Assembly (NCBI GenBank): GCA_963839525.1
Contig: CAWIVJ010000005.1
Location: 1-64,000 of the forward strand
From: CAWIVJ01 sp963839525
GTDB taxonomy: Bacteria; Cyanobacteriota; Vampirovibrionia; Gastranaerophilales; Gastranaerophilaceae
Length of the DNA stretch: 64,000 nt
Reading direction: 5' to 3'
Position numbers and translations under genes: made by a program. Below are positions 17,088 to 24,868 of the stretch, one piece after another. Each line of letters starts with the position of its first letter. Positions within the stretch are counted from its first letter, which is position 1. The notes beneath the pieces were generated by a model. That model was not told where the DNA came from and ran no database searches. It saw nothing but the letters and a program-made list of their open reading frames with translations.

Positions 17088-17987
17088 TTGAAAGTAGTAT
17101 TTTCTTTTCAAAAAGATAATTCATCAAAACCTCAAAAGCAAAATATTGCATTTGAGGCAGGTTTGACGCCTAAAATGATTCAGGAAATTCAACAAGCAGA
17201 TGTTTTAGAAATATCAAGCAGACTTGCTAAAAAGGGAATGCCGACTAATTTCAAAGGAAATAAAATTGTTGCATGGTGTTGTGATAAAACAATAGAAATT
17301 TTTGAACAATTAAATAATAAATATAAACTAAAACTAACTTTCCCAAAAGGAATTTTTGTTGAAGATTTTGAAAAATTAAATATAGATGATAAAGGGTTTT
17401 TAGGTTTTTGTAATCTAACACCAACTAAATTAATAAAAAATTCTGATGAAATTGTTCCGTCTAAAGTAATCTATTATGACACTTTAAAACAAAAAAAAGT
17501 AAATGTTCCTTCTGAAGCACAATGGTTATATGACTGGAGCAATATAGATCAAATAGCAGATATAAACTATGAAACAGGATTTAGGAGTACGGATATATTT
17601 TTAGAACATATTATAAATGAGTTTCTGCATGTCATACATTTGTCAAATATGCAATCAAACTTTAGCGGGGCAGATTTAGTTAAAAAACTAGAATTGATGA
17701 ATAATCAAGATTTTATAGAAAAATCTCAAGACAAATATAGTCAAAAGTTATCTTCAATTTGTAAGTATTCAAAAGAGAATCCATTAGAAGCTGTTGCTTG
17801 TGATATGTCAAGAGTTATAGCCGAATCACTTGATAAAGAAACCTTAATGCCGATAAGGAATCCTTTTATCGGGACGCCTTATGAAAAATTATCTTTTTGG
17901 CAAAGAGTAAATCTTCCAGAATATTCAGATAAGGAGCGGCCTTTAAATGAAATTTTGAGACGCTTTTGGAATGGAAAGTTTGATTAA
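17088..17987 (+). CDS. Tagged protein with degenerate metallopeptidase-like helix
   Basis: 299 residues starting at TTG 17088 after AGAAGGA; no better ATG exists. The N-terminus holds NIAFEAGLTP (19-28), a variant of the tag shared in this block, and a second FKGN near 54-57. A helix HIINEFLHVIH has the spacing of a zinc peptidase HExxH helix, but the first His is Asn (NEFLH), so catalysis by the usual mechanism is doubtful. The rest is mixed alpha/beta with many Lys and Asn. It runs opposite to its neighbours and ends six bases before repeat copy 2. No family assigned. Confidence 0.6.
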   Translation: MKVVFSFQKDNSSKPQKQNIAFEAGLTPKMIQEIQQADVLEISSRLAKKGMPTNFKGNKIVAWCCDKTIEIFEQLNNKYKLKLTFPKGIFVEDFEKLNIDDKGFLGFCNLTPTKLIKNSDEIVPSKVIYYDTLKQKKVNVPSEAQWLYDWSNIDQIADINYETGFRSTDIFLEHIINEFLHVIHLSNMQSNFSGADLVKKLELMNNQDFIEKSQDKYSQKLSSICKYSKENPLEAVACDMSRVIAESLDKETLMPIRNPFIGTPYEKLSFWQRVNLPEYSDKERPLNEILRRFWNGKFD

Positions 17988-18050
17988 TCCAACATTTCAT
18001 AATACATCTTATAAGAAGGTATCGAAGAGTTCTAGTTGGTTGTTTTAATT

Positions 18051-18074
18051 AAAAGGTTTTATTAAACCTTTTTT
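18051..18074 (+). terminator. Hairpin with T run in repeat copy 2
   Basis: Identical to 5319-5342. Here it is placed 63 bp after the plus-strand gene ending at 17987 and can serve as its terminator. Confidence 0.65.
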
Positions 18075-18192
18075 CGTTGTGTTTTGTTATAAAACGATGT
18101 GGCAAAAATTGAGAAAGAGAATTTTTCAAAAATTTGGCAAAAAATTGAGAGAATTTTAAAAATTAAAATTCTCTTTTAATTTTGTCTTCGGC

Positions 18193-18219
18193 AAAGTCCC
18201 CCTGTTGGTGGGGTTTTTG
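18193..18219 (+). terminator. Second hairpin in repeat copy 2
   Basis: C-rich arm TCCCCC and G-rich arm GTGGGG around TGTTG with trailing T residues. It has diverged from copy 1 and carries one mismatch. Confidence 0.45.
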
Positions 18220-18227
18220 CATTTAAA

Positions 18228-18256
18228 AAGTCCATTGTTCTCGGAACAATGGACTT
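18228..18256 (-). terminator. Terminator of tRNA-Ser
   Basis: Perfect 13-base arms and a three-base loop starting six bases downstream of the tRNA 3' end on the minus strand, followed by five T. Confidence 0.8.
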
Positions 18257-18262
18257 AAAACA

Positions 18263-18348
18263 GGAGGAGGTGGGATTCGAACCCACGGTACGTTTGACCG
18301 TACGACGGTTTTCAAGACCGCTCCATTCAACCGCTCTGGCACTCCTCC
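18263..18348 (-). tRNA. tRNA-Ser(UGA)
   Basis: The minus strand folds as a class II tRNA of 86 nt: acceptor GGAGGAG/CTCCTCC, D-arm region with AGAGCGGTTGAAT, anticodon stem-loop GCGGTCTTGAAAACCGT with anticodon TGA, a long variable arm (TACGGT...ACCGTA type pairing) and T-arm GTGGG-TTCGAAT-CCCAC. CCA is not encoded; the base after the acceptor stem is T rather than the usual G of bacterial tRNA-Ser. It is followed by a clear terminator inside the repeat. Confidence 0.96.
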
Positions 18349-18406
18349 AGAAAGATTCTGCGTTTTTTTATTTTATATTTTTATCATGAACCTTATAAAA
18401 AGTAAA

Positions 18407-18432
18407 GCGGGAATTTCAGTTGAAATTCCCGC
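18407..18432 (-). terminator. Terminator after the 96-aa gene
   Basis: Twelve-base perfect arms (GCGGGAATTTCA and its complement) with a two-base loop, then TTTACTTTTT on the minus strand. It lies 45 bp after the stop at 18477. Confidence 0.75.
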
Positions 18433-18476
18433 TCCATTATAAAATTTATATTTTATTCAAGCTTTATAATTTTATT

Positions 18477-18767
18477 TTATCCTTTGTAATGCTGAAGATT
18501 AGAATTTGCATCATTAATTTTTCTATTAATTTGTTCTAGTTCTGTTGAAAGTTTAGTTTCCAAATTATGCAACCGTTCTTTTCTTTCTCTGAGCTGAGCT
18601 ACTAAAGGATTATTATCATCTAAATCAGTACCCACAGGTAAAAGATCATCTGCAAGCTGTTTTAATTCCATTTGAGCATCTAATATTTCAGATTTTTTTG
18701 CTTCTAATTGACTCTTTAAAAGAGTCAGGCGCTTTGTTTCATATGTATTAAGAACTGTGCTTTCCAT
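18477..18767 (-). CDS. Small coiled-coil protein, 96 aa
   Basis: Almost wholly helical and charged, with heptad-like Leu spacing (LKSQLEAKKSEILDAQMEL, then ERKERLHNLETKLSTELEQI); predicted to form a coiled coil. The start ATG at 18767 is five bases after the stop of the upstream gene, whose last codons (AAGG TAG TAAA) supply the ribosome site, so the two are translationally linked. No family recognised. A strong hairpin terminator follows. Confidence 0.65.
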   Translation of the reverse strand: MESTVLNTYETKRLTLLKSQLEAKKSEILDAQMELKQLADDLLPVGTDLDDNNPLVAQLRERKERLHNLETKLSTELEQINRKINDANSNLQHYKG

Positions 18768-18771
18768 TTTA

Positions 18772-19044
18772 CTACCTTATTTCGTTTATATTTCTACCTT
18801 TTAAAAATGCATGTTCGTTACTTTTTGCTATTAATGTTTCCATTTTATTAAGCTGGTGCTTATGGTAGCTTAACCTGTAATGAGCCATCTTAATTTTTTT
18901 ATTAATGGTTAAGATGTCTTTTATTGTTTGAACAAATTCGTTTGCCATTATCTTTATTGGATTCTTTCTTCGGATAAATCTCCTTGCAAAACCAAAAAAA
19001 TTCATAAACCTATGATAATTTGTTTCTAAAGTCCGCTGTAACAA
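18772..19044 (-). CDS. Small basic helical protein, 90 aa
   Basis: The frame is open from a GTG at 19062, but the best ribosome site (AAGGAG) lies inside that extension and points to TTG at 19044, which is chosen. The product is basic (FARRFIRRKNPIKIM) and helical with His/Lys/Leu-rich C-terminus (YHKHQLNKMETLI). It forms a two-gene operon with the coiled-coil protein downstream. Function unknown. Confidence 0.55.
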   Translation of the reverse strand: MLQRTLETNYHRFMNFFGFARRFIRRKNPIKIMANEFVQTIKDILTINKKIKMAHYRLSYHKHQLNKMETLIAKSNEHAFLKGRNINEIR

Positions 19045-19141
19045 TTTTACACTCCTTGTCACTTATAGACCTTCAATAATATAAAAACATATTGTTAACA
19101 TTTATTGCTTAAATAACAATAAAGTTCTTAACATGTCTTAA

Positions 19142-19351
19142 CTATCTACAGTCTATTTTATCACCTGTAACACTTTGGAAAGAAATTGATTTTTTTTCTC
19201 TCAATTTTTCAATCGGCACATTTGACTGAAACTTTATAGTTTTCACAGCTTCAAGTCTGAAATTGTAATAAATATTTACAAAAATTTTAACTAAAAAATT
19301 TTTCTTTAAAATATCATTAAACAGGGTTCTTATATAAGTTCTTACAAACAT
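19142..19351 (-). CDS. Possible small basic protein, 69 aa
   Basis: A 69-residue frame 24 bp after the gene upstream. It is rich in Lys, Ile and Phe with no clear ribosome site (only AAAGAT). The C-terminus contains SISFQSVTGDK, loosely tag-like. It could be a real small gene or a chance frame; coding support is weak. Confidence 0.3.
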   Translation of the reverse strand: MFVRTYIRTLFNDILKKNFLVKIFVNIYYNFRLEAVKTIKFQSNVPIEKLREKKSISFQSVTGDKIDCR

Positions 19352-19374
19352 AATATATCTTTGACTTTATATTT

Positions 19375-20157
19375 TTATAAGTTTTGAATAGCTTTACTGT
19401 TTGAATCCATAGATTCTTTCAACATTTTCTTAACAATATCACTTTGTGTATCAAGCATTTTACAAACAGTTTCAAGATTTCTTACTTTAGTAGAGAGAAT
19501 TACATCTGCGTTAGTAGTAATTTTTCCAGCAGCATTTTGAACAGCTGAAGCAACAGCAGAACCTGTTCCTGACATTAAATTACCTGCTAATACAGCTCCT
19601 AAGCCGTATTCACCCATATAAGGAGCCATGGATTGAACAATGCCGCCCCAACCTGAGATTAAACCTGCTGTTGACATAAGAAGATTTTGTCCCCAACCGC
19701 TAAAAGCGCTGGCTGTTCCTGCTGTATAAGCTGCTGTATTTGCAATATTTGCAATGCCTCCAATACTTGATGCACCTCCTGTTTCAGTTCCAAAACCTGA
19801 GAGAAGAGGAGCTGCTTCTCCTGTTAAAAAACCTAACGGGGCTGCAAATCCTGAATAGCTTTCTAACCCGTAAGTAGAAGAACCTGTAGCTCCGGTATTA
19901 TAAAAAGAAGTTCCAGGAATACTGTAAGTACTTTTTCCGCTCATTGAAGTCATAAATGAAGCTGGCGCAAATAATGAAGAAAGATTGTATAAGAATCCGC
20001 CTGCGGCCTCAAAACCGCTGCCCGAACTTCCGCCCGCTCCCGAAACGGTTAAATCTCTTAACTTATCATAGGTTTCAAACAATTCAGCCTTGGCTTTGCC
20101 GCTTGCTGAACCGAATTTGTTTGCTATAACTAAATAACTATCGTTTTTATAAGCCAT
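19375..20157 (-). CDS. Gly/Ala/Ser-rich hydrophobic protein, 260 aa
   Basis: After a polar N-terminus (MAYKNDSYLVIANKF) the central region, about residues 38-215, is built of small residues (Gly, Ala, Ser, Thr) with hydrophobic patches such as GLISGWGGIVQSMAPYMG and GLGAVLAGNLMSGTGSAV. The C-terminus (about 220-260) is a charged helix. The composition suggests a protein that inserts in or assembles at a membrane or surface; glycine-zipper packing is possible. The start has AAGAGG. It follows the 338-aa protein by 70 bp and may be co-transcribed. No family recognised. Confidence 0.65.
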   Translation of the reverse strand: MAYKNDSYLVIANKFGSASGKAKAELFETYDKLRDLTVSGAGGSSGSGFEAAGGFLYNLSSLFAPASFMTSMSGKSTYSIPGTSFYNTGATGSSTYGLESYSGFAAPLGFLTGEAAPLLSGFGTETGGASSIGGIANIANTAAYTAGTASAFSGWGQNLLMSTAGLISGWGGIVQSMAPYMGEYGLGAVLAGNLMSGTGSAVASAVQNAAGKITTNADVILSTKVRNLETVCKMLDTQSDIVKKMLKESMDSNSKAIQNL

Positions 20158-20200
20158 TTTTACCTCTTTAGGTGAAAATTTAGAAGATTTTGCTTCTATT

Positions 20201-20228
20201 TACTCTTCACTCTTTACTCTTCATTTCT
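20201..20228 (-). repeat. Heptanucleotide tandem repeat
   Basis: Plus-strand TACTCTT, CACTCTT, TACTCTT, CATTTCT in exact 7-base phase (AAGAGTR on the minus strand), between two genes. Related heptads occur at 37526-37643 and elsewhere. Confidence 0.6.
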
Positions 20229-21244
20229 TACTGGAATGTTTTATATGTTTGTTCAATATTTTTATCAATAACTTTTTTAACAGAATCCAATTCTGTCGAT
20301 AAAGCTTTCTGTTCTGTATCAAGCTGTTTTAACTTCAACTCAAGAATTCTATCTTCCTGCTGAATTGATGAAGTTTTTCCATTAATATCATTAACGTTTT
20401 TCTGGTAAAGATCTTGTTTATATGCATATTCATTCATTGCATCATTATAAGCATTTGAATCTGTCGTAGTCGTTGTAGATAAATCAAAAGCTGTCGAATC
20501 GCCTTCAAGTGTAATATTTGAATATCTTCCGCTTTCCACAGATTCAAGAATAGCATTAGTTGTTATGTCAATATTTTCATCTATATTTGCAGCATAATAA
20601 CCGGTTAATGCCGTAGGTGCTCCTCCCTGCAGAGCTGCATTGTCAAGATCTGTCGTTGAATAATAATACGTAACTCCATTTGAAGTATATTTGTATGCTC
20701 CATCAATATTTGCCAAAGTTTGAGTACCAGGATCATAACCGCAAGTATTTATCAAAGTTGAATCGGGATTATCCCTACACACTTGAAGAATTGCGTTATA
20801 GTCTTCGTGATAATCGTCAGAATCAGGATCATTATTACATTGAGCTAATTTTATCATATTAAGGCCTTGACCATTAGTCAACCAATATTCACCATTAACA
20901 TGATTAACACCTAAGTCTGTTCTGGTTCTTCCAATACCTTTATATGTATTTATTGTATAATAATACGACACTTGAGCATTAAACCCGTCAACAGGAGGAT
21001 TTAAATTTGTAATATTTGAAATTGTATAATTGTTAATACCATCATTAAATGTATATTCAACAGTAGAATAATCCGAAGTACTTGGAGCAGTAGGGACTTG
21101 TAAGTCCATTAATTGAGTAAAAAGTCCGGCGCTTTCACTTGCCAGGCTGGTACGTTGCTGATTTATCTGTTGGCCTTGAAATTCAACATTTGTTTTCCTT
21201 GCTGTCAGTTGTACATATCTAGCCTGTGATGCTGCCATACCCAT
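20228..21244 (-). CDS. MGMAASQAR-type protein, 338 aa
   Basis: The N-terminus MGMAASQARYVQLTARKTN and the helical C-terminus (EDRILELKLKQLDTEQKALS..., about 290-338) match a kind of hypothetical protein I know from several gut and insect-gut lineages, where helical ends flank a variable middle; its role is not established. This arrangement resembles flagellar axial or hook-associated proteins, whose ends pair as coiled coils, but that is only an analogy. The middle (about 55-260) is Tyr/Thr/Asn/Asp-rich, beta-like, and looks secreted. The start follows AGGAGA. A fliD gene lies far away in this window (58455). Confidence 0.7.
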   Translation of the reverse strand: MGMAASQARYVQLTARKTNVEFQGQQINQQRTSLASESAGLFTQLMDLQVPTAPSTSDYSTVEYTFNDGINNYTISNITNLNPPVDGFNAQVSYYYTINTYKGIGRTRTDLGVNHVNGEYWLTNGQGLNMIKLAQCNNDPDSDDYHEDYNAILQVCRDNPDSTLINTCGYDPGTQTLANIDGAYKYTSNGVTYYYSTTDLDNAALQGGAPTALTGYYAANIDENIDITTNAILESVESGRYSNITLEGDSTAFDLSTTTTTDSNAYNDAMNEYAYKQDLYQKNVNDINGKTSSIQQEDRILELKLKQLDTEQKALSTELDSVKKVIDKNIEQTYKTFQ

Positions 21245-21509
21245 AGTTTAATTCTCCTGTTGTTTACTTCTGTTATCTACTATTTAATAATTTCTTTTAA
21301 AATGTCAATATTTTCAAAAATCTATCTAAAGACACTCCTATATTAATTATACGGTATTTACGTCCGAGAATTCAGTAGATTTTTAAAAAAACCATCTAAA
21401 CGTATGAGGCTTTTACAAAAAATAATTTACTTGATTGACAAGTATTTCGTATTTTTGTTATTCTAAAGAAAGTTCTTTGTCTCTTTATTTGGCTTTTACG
21501 GAGAAAATA

Positions 21510-23189
21510 ATGAAATATAGAAAAAATAATATACTTTTATTACTGGAAGACAAAACCGATATTTATAAGGATCGTATCGCCTTAGGAATAAAAACGGCAT
21601 TGGGTTGGAAAGAATTTACCTACAAAGGAATAGGGCTTTTATCAAGAAAACTTGCTTATTATCTTATGAATGATTTACACCTTAAAAAAGGTGAGAAACT
21701 AGCTATATTATCAGAGTCCAAACCTGAATACGGAGCTTGTGTTTTTGCATCAATTATGGCAGGGTTAATCACAGTTCCTCTTGATACTAAACTCACAAAA
21801 TACGAACTGAAATCTATATTATCAAACTGCTGTCCTTCTATAATTTTAGCATCTGAGGATTATATTGAAAAAGCTCTTGAACTCCAAAAAGAAGTTCCGT
21901 CGATAAAACATGTTTTGTTAATTGACGAACCGACTTATAATTTAACTCTGCCTTGTCTATATACATTACCCAATAATTACGAAAGCAAATGGCGCCACAG
22001 AAGCTCGAAATCTACTGCGTTTATAATTTATACATCGGGAACAACCGGCTCACCAAAAGGTGTTGAAATAACTTTTAGAAATATGCTTTCTCAATTAACA
22101 GATACGGAATTAGTTGTTCCAAAGTTCCTTAATATTAGCAAAGGGGCGTCTATTCTGTCTATTTTGCCAATGAATCATTTATTTGAATTAACAATAGGTT
22201 TTTCTGTTTTTTTATATTGGGGTTTATCAGTTTATTATACAAAAAGCCTGAAGCCAAAAGACATTTTAAGTATAATGCGAGAAAAACAAATAAATTTTAT
22301 GATTGTAGTTCCGGCATTTTTAAAACTTTTAAAAACAGGAATAGAATCCGAAATAAAAACCTCATCTAAAATAAACCGAATTTTATTTAAAATAACGTAT
22401 AATATCGCGAAAAAAATACACTCTTATACAATAAGAAAAATATTATTCAAAAAAATACATGATAAATTCGGAGGAAATTTTAGCGGATGCATTGCAGGTG
22501 GAGCTCCCTTGGATATTGACGTAGCAGCTTTCTTTGAAACAATAGGAATAAAAGTCTATCAAGGTTACGGGCTTACTGAAACCAGTCCGGTAGTATCCGT
22601 AAATGTTGATAAAAGAAGCGATTTAGCATCTGTAGGCAGACCTTTGCAAAGCTTTGAAGCTAAAATTTCTCCTGAAACGGGAGAAATAATGCTTAAGGGT
22701 CCTTCAGTAATGAAAGGTTATTATAATAGCCCTAAAATGACGGCTGAGGTACTTGAGCCGAACGGCTGGTTTCATACAGGAGATATTGGAAAAATTGAAA
22801 AAGACGGACATCTTTATATTACAGGTCGAATTAAAAATATGATAGTTCTAAGCGGAGGTAAAAAAGTATTTCCGGAAGAAGTTGAAGCTGTTTTAGGAAA
22901 AAGCGAATATTTTAGGGAAGTCTGTGTTCTTGGGATTTCACATACAGAAGGTTATAAAAGCGGGACAGAAGATGTTGCGGCGGTTATTGTTCCAACCGAA
23001 GATTTGATTAAAAAAACTCAAAATGATGAAGAGTTAAATAAAATTGTAAAAGAAGAAGTTAAAAAATTTTCTAACCAACTTGCTCCTTACAAGAGACCAA
23101 TTAAAATCATTACTGAAAAAGAACCTTTGCCAAAAACAACAACAATAAAAATAAAAAGAAAAGAAGTTAAGGAACTGCTTAAATTATAA
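21510..23189 (+). CDS. Long-chain acyl-CoA synthetase (AMP-binding)
   Basis: 559 residues from the ATG at 21510 (GGAGAAAATA before it; a longer frame lacks a ribosome site). It activates a fatty acid to acyl-AMP and then acyl-CoA. Seen: the P-loop YTSGTTGSPKGV (about 174-185), the YQGYGLTETSP motif, GWFHTGDIG, and TGRIKNMIVLSGGKKVFPEEVE, followed by the C-terminal lysine region KIKRKEVKE. Length and motif order fit the long-chain acyl-CoA ligase family (FadD/AAE type) rather than acetyl-CoA synthetase. A slightly hydrophobic helix region near 290-330 may contact membrane lipid. It stands before a 55-aa ORF and ahcY. Confidence 0.9.
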   Translation: MKYRKNNILLLLEDKTDIYKDRIALGIKTALGWKEFTYKGIGLLSRKLAYYLMNDLHLKKGEKLAILSESKPEYGACVFASIMAGLITVPLDTKLTKYELKSILSNCCPSIILASEDYIEKALELQKEVPSIKHVLLIDEPTYNLTLPCLYTLPNNYESKWRHRSSKSTAFIIYTSGTTGSPKGVEITFRNMLSQLTDTELVVPKFLNISKGASILSILPMNHLFELTIGFSVFLYWGLSVYYTKSLKPKDILSIMREKQINFMIVVPAFLKLLKTGIESEIKTSSKINRILFKITYNIAKKIHSYTIRKILFKKIHDKFGGNFSGCIAGGAPLDIDVAAFFETIGIKVYQGYGLTETSPVVSVNVDKRSDLASVGRPLQSFEAKISPETGEIMLKGPSVMKGYYNSPKMTAEVLEPNGWFHTGDIGKIEKDGHLYITGRIKNMIVLSGGKKVFPEEVEAVLGKSEYFREVCVLGISHTEGYKSGTEDVAAVIVPTEDLIKKTQNDEELNKIVKEEVKKFSNQLAPYKRPIKIITEKEPLPKTTTIKIKRKEVKELLKL

Positions 23190-23193
23190 AATT

Positions 23194-23361
23194 ATGGAAA
23201 TAATATCAAAATTAATTGAAATTGAAACGGAATTGCCTGTCGATAACGATTTTATAGAGGCAAAACTTAATGAATTAGGAATTACTCCTTTACGTTGGGC
23301 AATTGTTAATGTTAATTACAATAAATTAACTATTAGTCTGGCTTGCGAAAATTTGTGTTAG
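23194..23361 (+). CDS. Small conserved-looking protein, 55 aa
   Basis: ATG five bases after the stop of the acyl-CoA ligase gene, running to TAG at 23361. The translation begins MEIISKLIEIETELPVDN and ends LTISLACENLC; it has balanced composition and an alternating strand-helix-strand look. There is no clear ribosome site, so it probably depends on reinitiation. The putative ahcY promoter lies over its 3' end. Function unknown. Confidence 0.5.
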   Translation: MEIISKLIEIETELPVDNDFIEAKLNELGITPLRWAIVNVNYNKLTISLACENLC

Positions 23362-23374
23362 AATATTATAGTAA

Positions 23375-23440
23375 GTTGAGTTTTCTCGACTTGGGATTAT
23401 TTGTTATCCCTTCGATGGTTCAGGAAAAAAGGAGATAAAA
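23375..23440 (+). promoter_or_regulatory. Structured leader of ahcY
   Basis: A possible promoter (TTGCGA 23343-23348, 18-base spacer, TATAGT 23367-23372) puts the start near 23379. The 60-nt leader then has two hairpins in a row: GTTGAG-TTTT-CTCGAC (23375-23390) and GGGAT...ATCCC (23393-23410), then TTCGATGGTTCAGG and the AGGAG site. It fits no riboswitch consensus I can recall, including the SAM and SAH classes. Confidence 0.3.
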
Positions 23441-24709
23441 ATGACAATGAGCGCACTAGAAAAGTATGACATCAAAGATATTAACCTTGCAGGTCAGGGT
23501 AAAAATCAAATAGAATGGGCTTTTAAAGACATGCCGGTTTTAACGTCCATTAAAGAACGATTTGAAAAAGAACAGCCTTTTGCAGGTCTAAAATTATCTG
23601 CTTGTGTTCACGTAACTAAAGAAACAGCGGCTCTTTGCGTTGTGATGAAAGCAGGAGGAGCAGATGCTATACTGGTTGCTTCAAATCCGCTCTCAACTCA
23701 GGATGACGTTGCAGCTGCTCTTGTTAAATATTATGGTATTCCTACTTTCGCTATAGCAGGGGAATCGACAGAAACCTACAGAGCTCACGTTAAAGATGCT
23801 ATCAATCATAATCCCGATATCATTATTGATGACGGCTGTGATATAGTAGCTGCTATTCATGCAAATTATCCTGAAGTTGCAGAAAACGTCATTGGTTCTA
23901 CAGAAGAAACAACAACAGGAATAATAAGACTGCAAGCTCTTGAAGCTCAAGGTAAACTTAAATTTCCTGCGGTAGGTGTTAATACAAGTTTAACAAAACA
24001 CTTATACGACAACCGTTATGGTACGGGACAAAGTTCTATGGATGGAATTATCAGAGCTGCAAATATTCTTATTGCAGGAAAAACAGTTGTAATATCAGGT
24101 TATGGCTGGTGCGGCAAAGGTTGTGCAATGCGTGCAAAAGCCCTCGGTGCAAATGTTATTGTCTGCGAAGTTGATCCGCTTAAAGCTCTTGAAGCTGTTA
24201 TGGAAGGTTACAGAGTTATGCCAATTTCTCAAGCAGTTAAAGAAGGTGATATATTCTTAACTGTGACAGGAAATAAACATGTAGTGGATGTTGAACATAT
24301 TCTTGAAATGAAAGACGGAGCATTCTTAGCAAATGCAGGTCACTTTAATTATGAAGTTAACGTTCCGGATTTGGCTTCTTATGCAACAGAAATTAAAAAG
24401 ATAAGACCAACCTTAGAGGAATATAAACTTAATAACGGAAAATCCGTTTATGTACTTGCTGAAGGAAGGTTAGTTAATTTAGTTTCAGCTGAAGGCCATC
24501 CTGCAAGCGTTATGGATATGTCTTTTGCCAACCAGGCTTTAGGTATTGAATACTTAGTTAAAAACAAAGGAAAATTAGAAAACAAGTTACACACTCTTCC
24601 TATTGAAGTTGATGTTAACATTGCAAAATTAAAACTTGAATCAATGGGTCTTTCAATAGATACTTTAACTCCCGAACAAGAAGAATATCTTAACAGTTGG
24701 AATATTTAA
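23441..24709 (+). CDS. ahcY: Adenosylhomocysteinase
   Basis: Hydrolyses S-adenosylhomocysteine to adenosine and homocysteine, using bound NAD. Visible family features: ASNPLSTQDDVAAAL, DDGCDIVAAIH, EETTTGIIRLQ, the NAD Rossmann loop GYGWCGKGCAMRAKALGA and the adjacent acidic CEVDPLKALEA, and NAGHFNYE. At 422 residues it is the shorter form; it ends LTPEQEEYLNSWNI and lacks the Lys-Tyr tail (PF.SDHYRY type) of the longer eukaryotic-type enzymes, as in many archaeal and thermophile enzymes. The start is preceded by AGGAG with seven-base spacing. It is followed by a strong terminator and led by a structured leader. Confidence 0.96.
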   Translation: MTMSALEKYDIKDINLAGQGKNQIEWAFKDMPVLTSIKERFEKEQPFAGLKLSACVHVTKETAALCVVMKAGGADAILVASNPLSTQDDVAAALVKYYGIPTFAIAGESTETYRAHVKDAINHNPDIIIDDGCDIVAAIHANYPEVAENVIGSTEETTTGIIRLQALEAQGKLKFPAVGVNTSLTKHLYDNRYGTGQSSMDGIIRAANILIAGKTVVISGYGWCGKGCAMRAKALGANVIVCEVDPLKALEAVMEGYRVMPISQAVKEGDIFLTVTGNKHVVDVEHILEMKDGAFLANAGHFNYEVNVPDLASYATEIKKIRPTLEEYKLNNGKSVYVLAEGRLVNLVSAEGHPASVMDMSFANQALGIEYLVKNKGKLENKLHTLPIEVDVNIAKLKLESMGLSIDTLTPEQEEYLNSWNI

Positions 24710-24713
24710 AACT

Positions 24714-24757
24714 AAAAAAAGCCCTTGCAGGTATTTAATCCTGCAAGGGCTTTTTTT
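24714..24757 (+). terminator. Terminator of ahcY
   Basis: Eleven-base perfect arms (GCCCTTGCAGG and complement), eight-base loop, then seven T; flanking A run makes it bidirectional. Confidence 0.95.
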
Positions 24758-24868
24758 AGGCGATAAAATGTATGGTGGAAATTTGTACTTAATTTTGTGT
24801 TGGGATAGAAAGCCTATCTTTCTTTTTGAATTGCTTCGGATAATGTCTCACAATGACAGTAATGTAAT

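Larger units (their letters stand above)
17994..18265. repeat. 272-bp direct repeat, copy 2, abutting tRNA-Ser
   Basis: Second copy of the repeat at 5262-5533, same orientation, identical over the first 115 bp. Its last three bases are the 3' end of the tRNA-Ser gene, so this copy corresponds to the natural downstream region of that tRNA. The gene-free stretch 17988-18476 holds this repeat, the tRNA and one further terminator. Confidence 0.9.

Noticed and set aside
18263..18348. Integrase/att site inside tRNA-Ser
   Set aside because: The repeat includes only three bases of the tRNA, and no integrase gene is in the window; kept only as a general idea in the direct-repeat finding.
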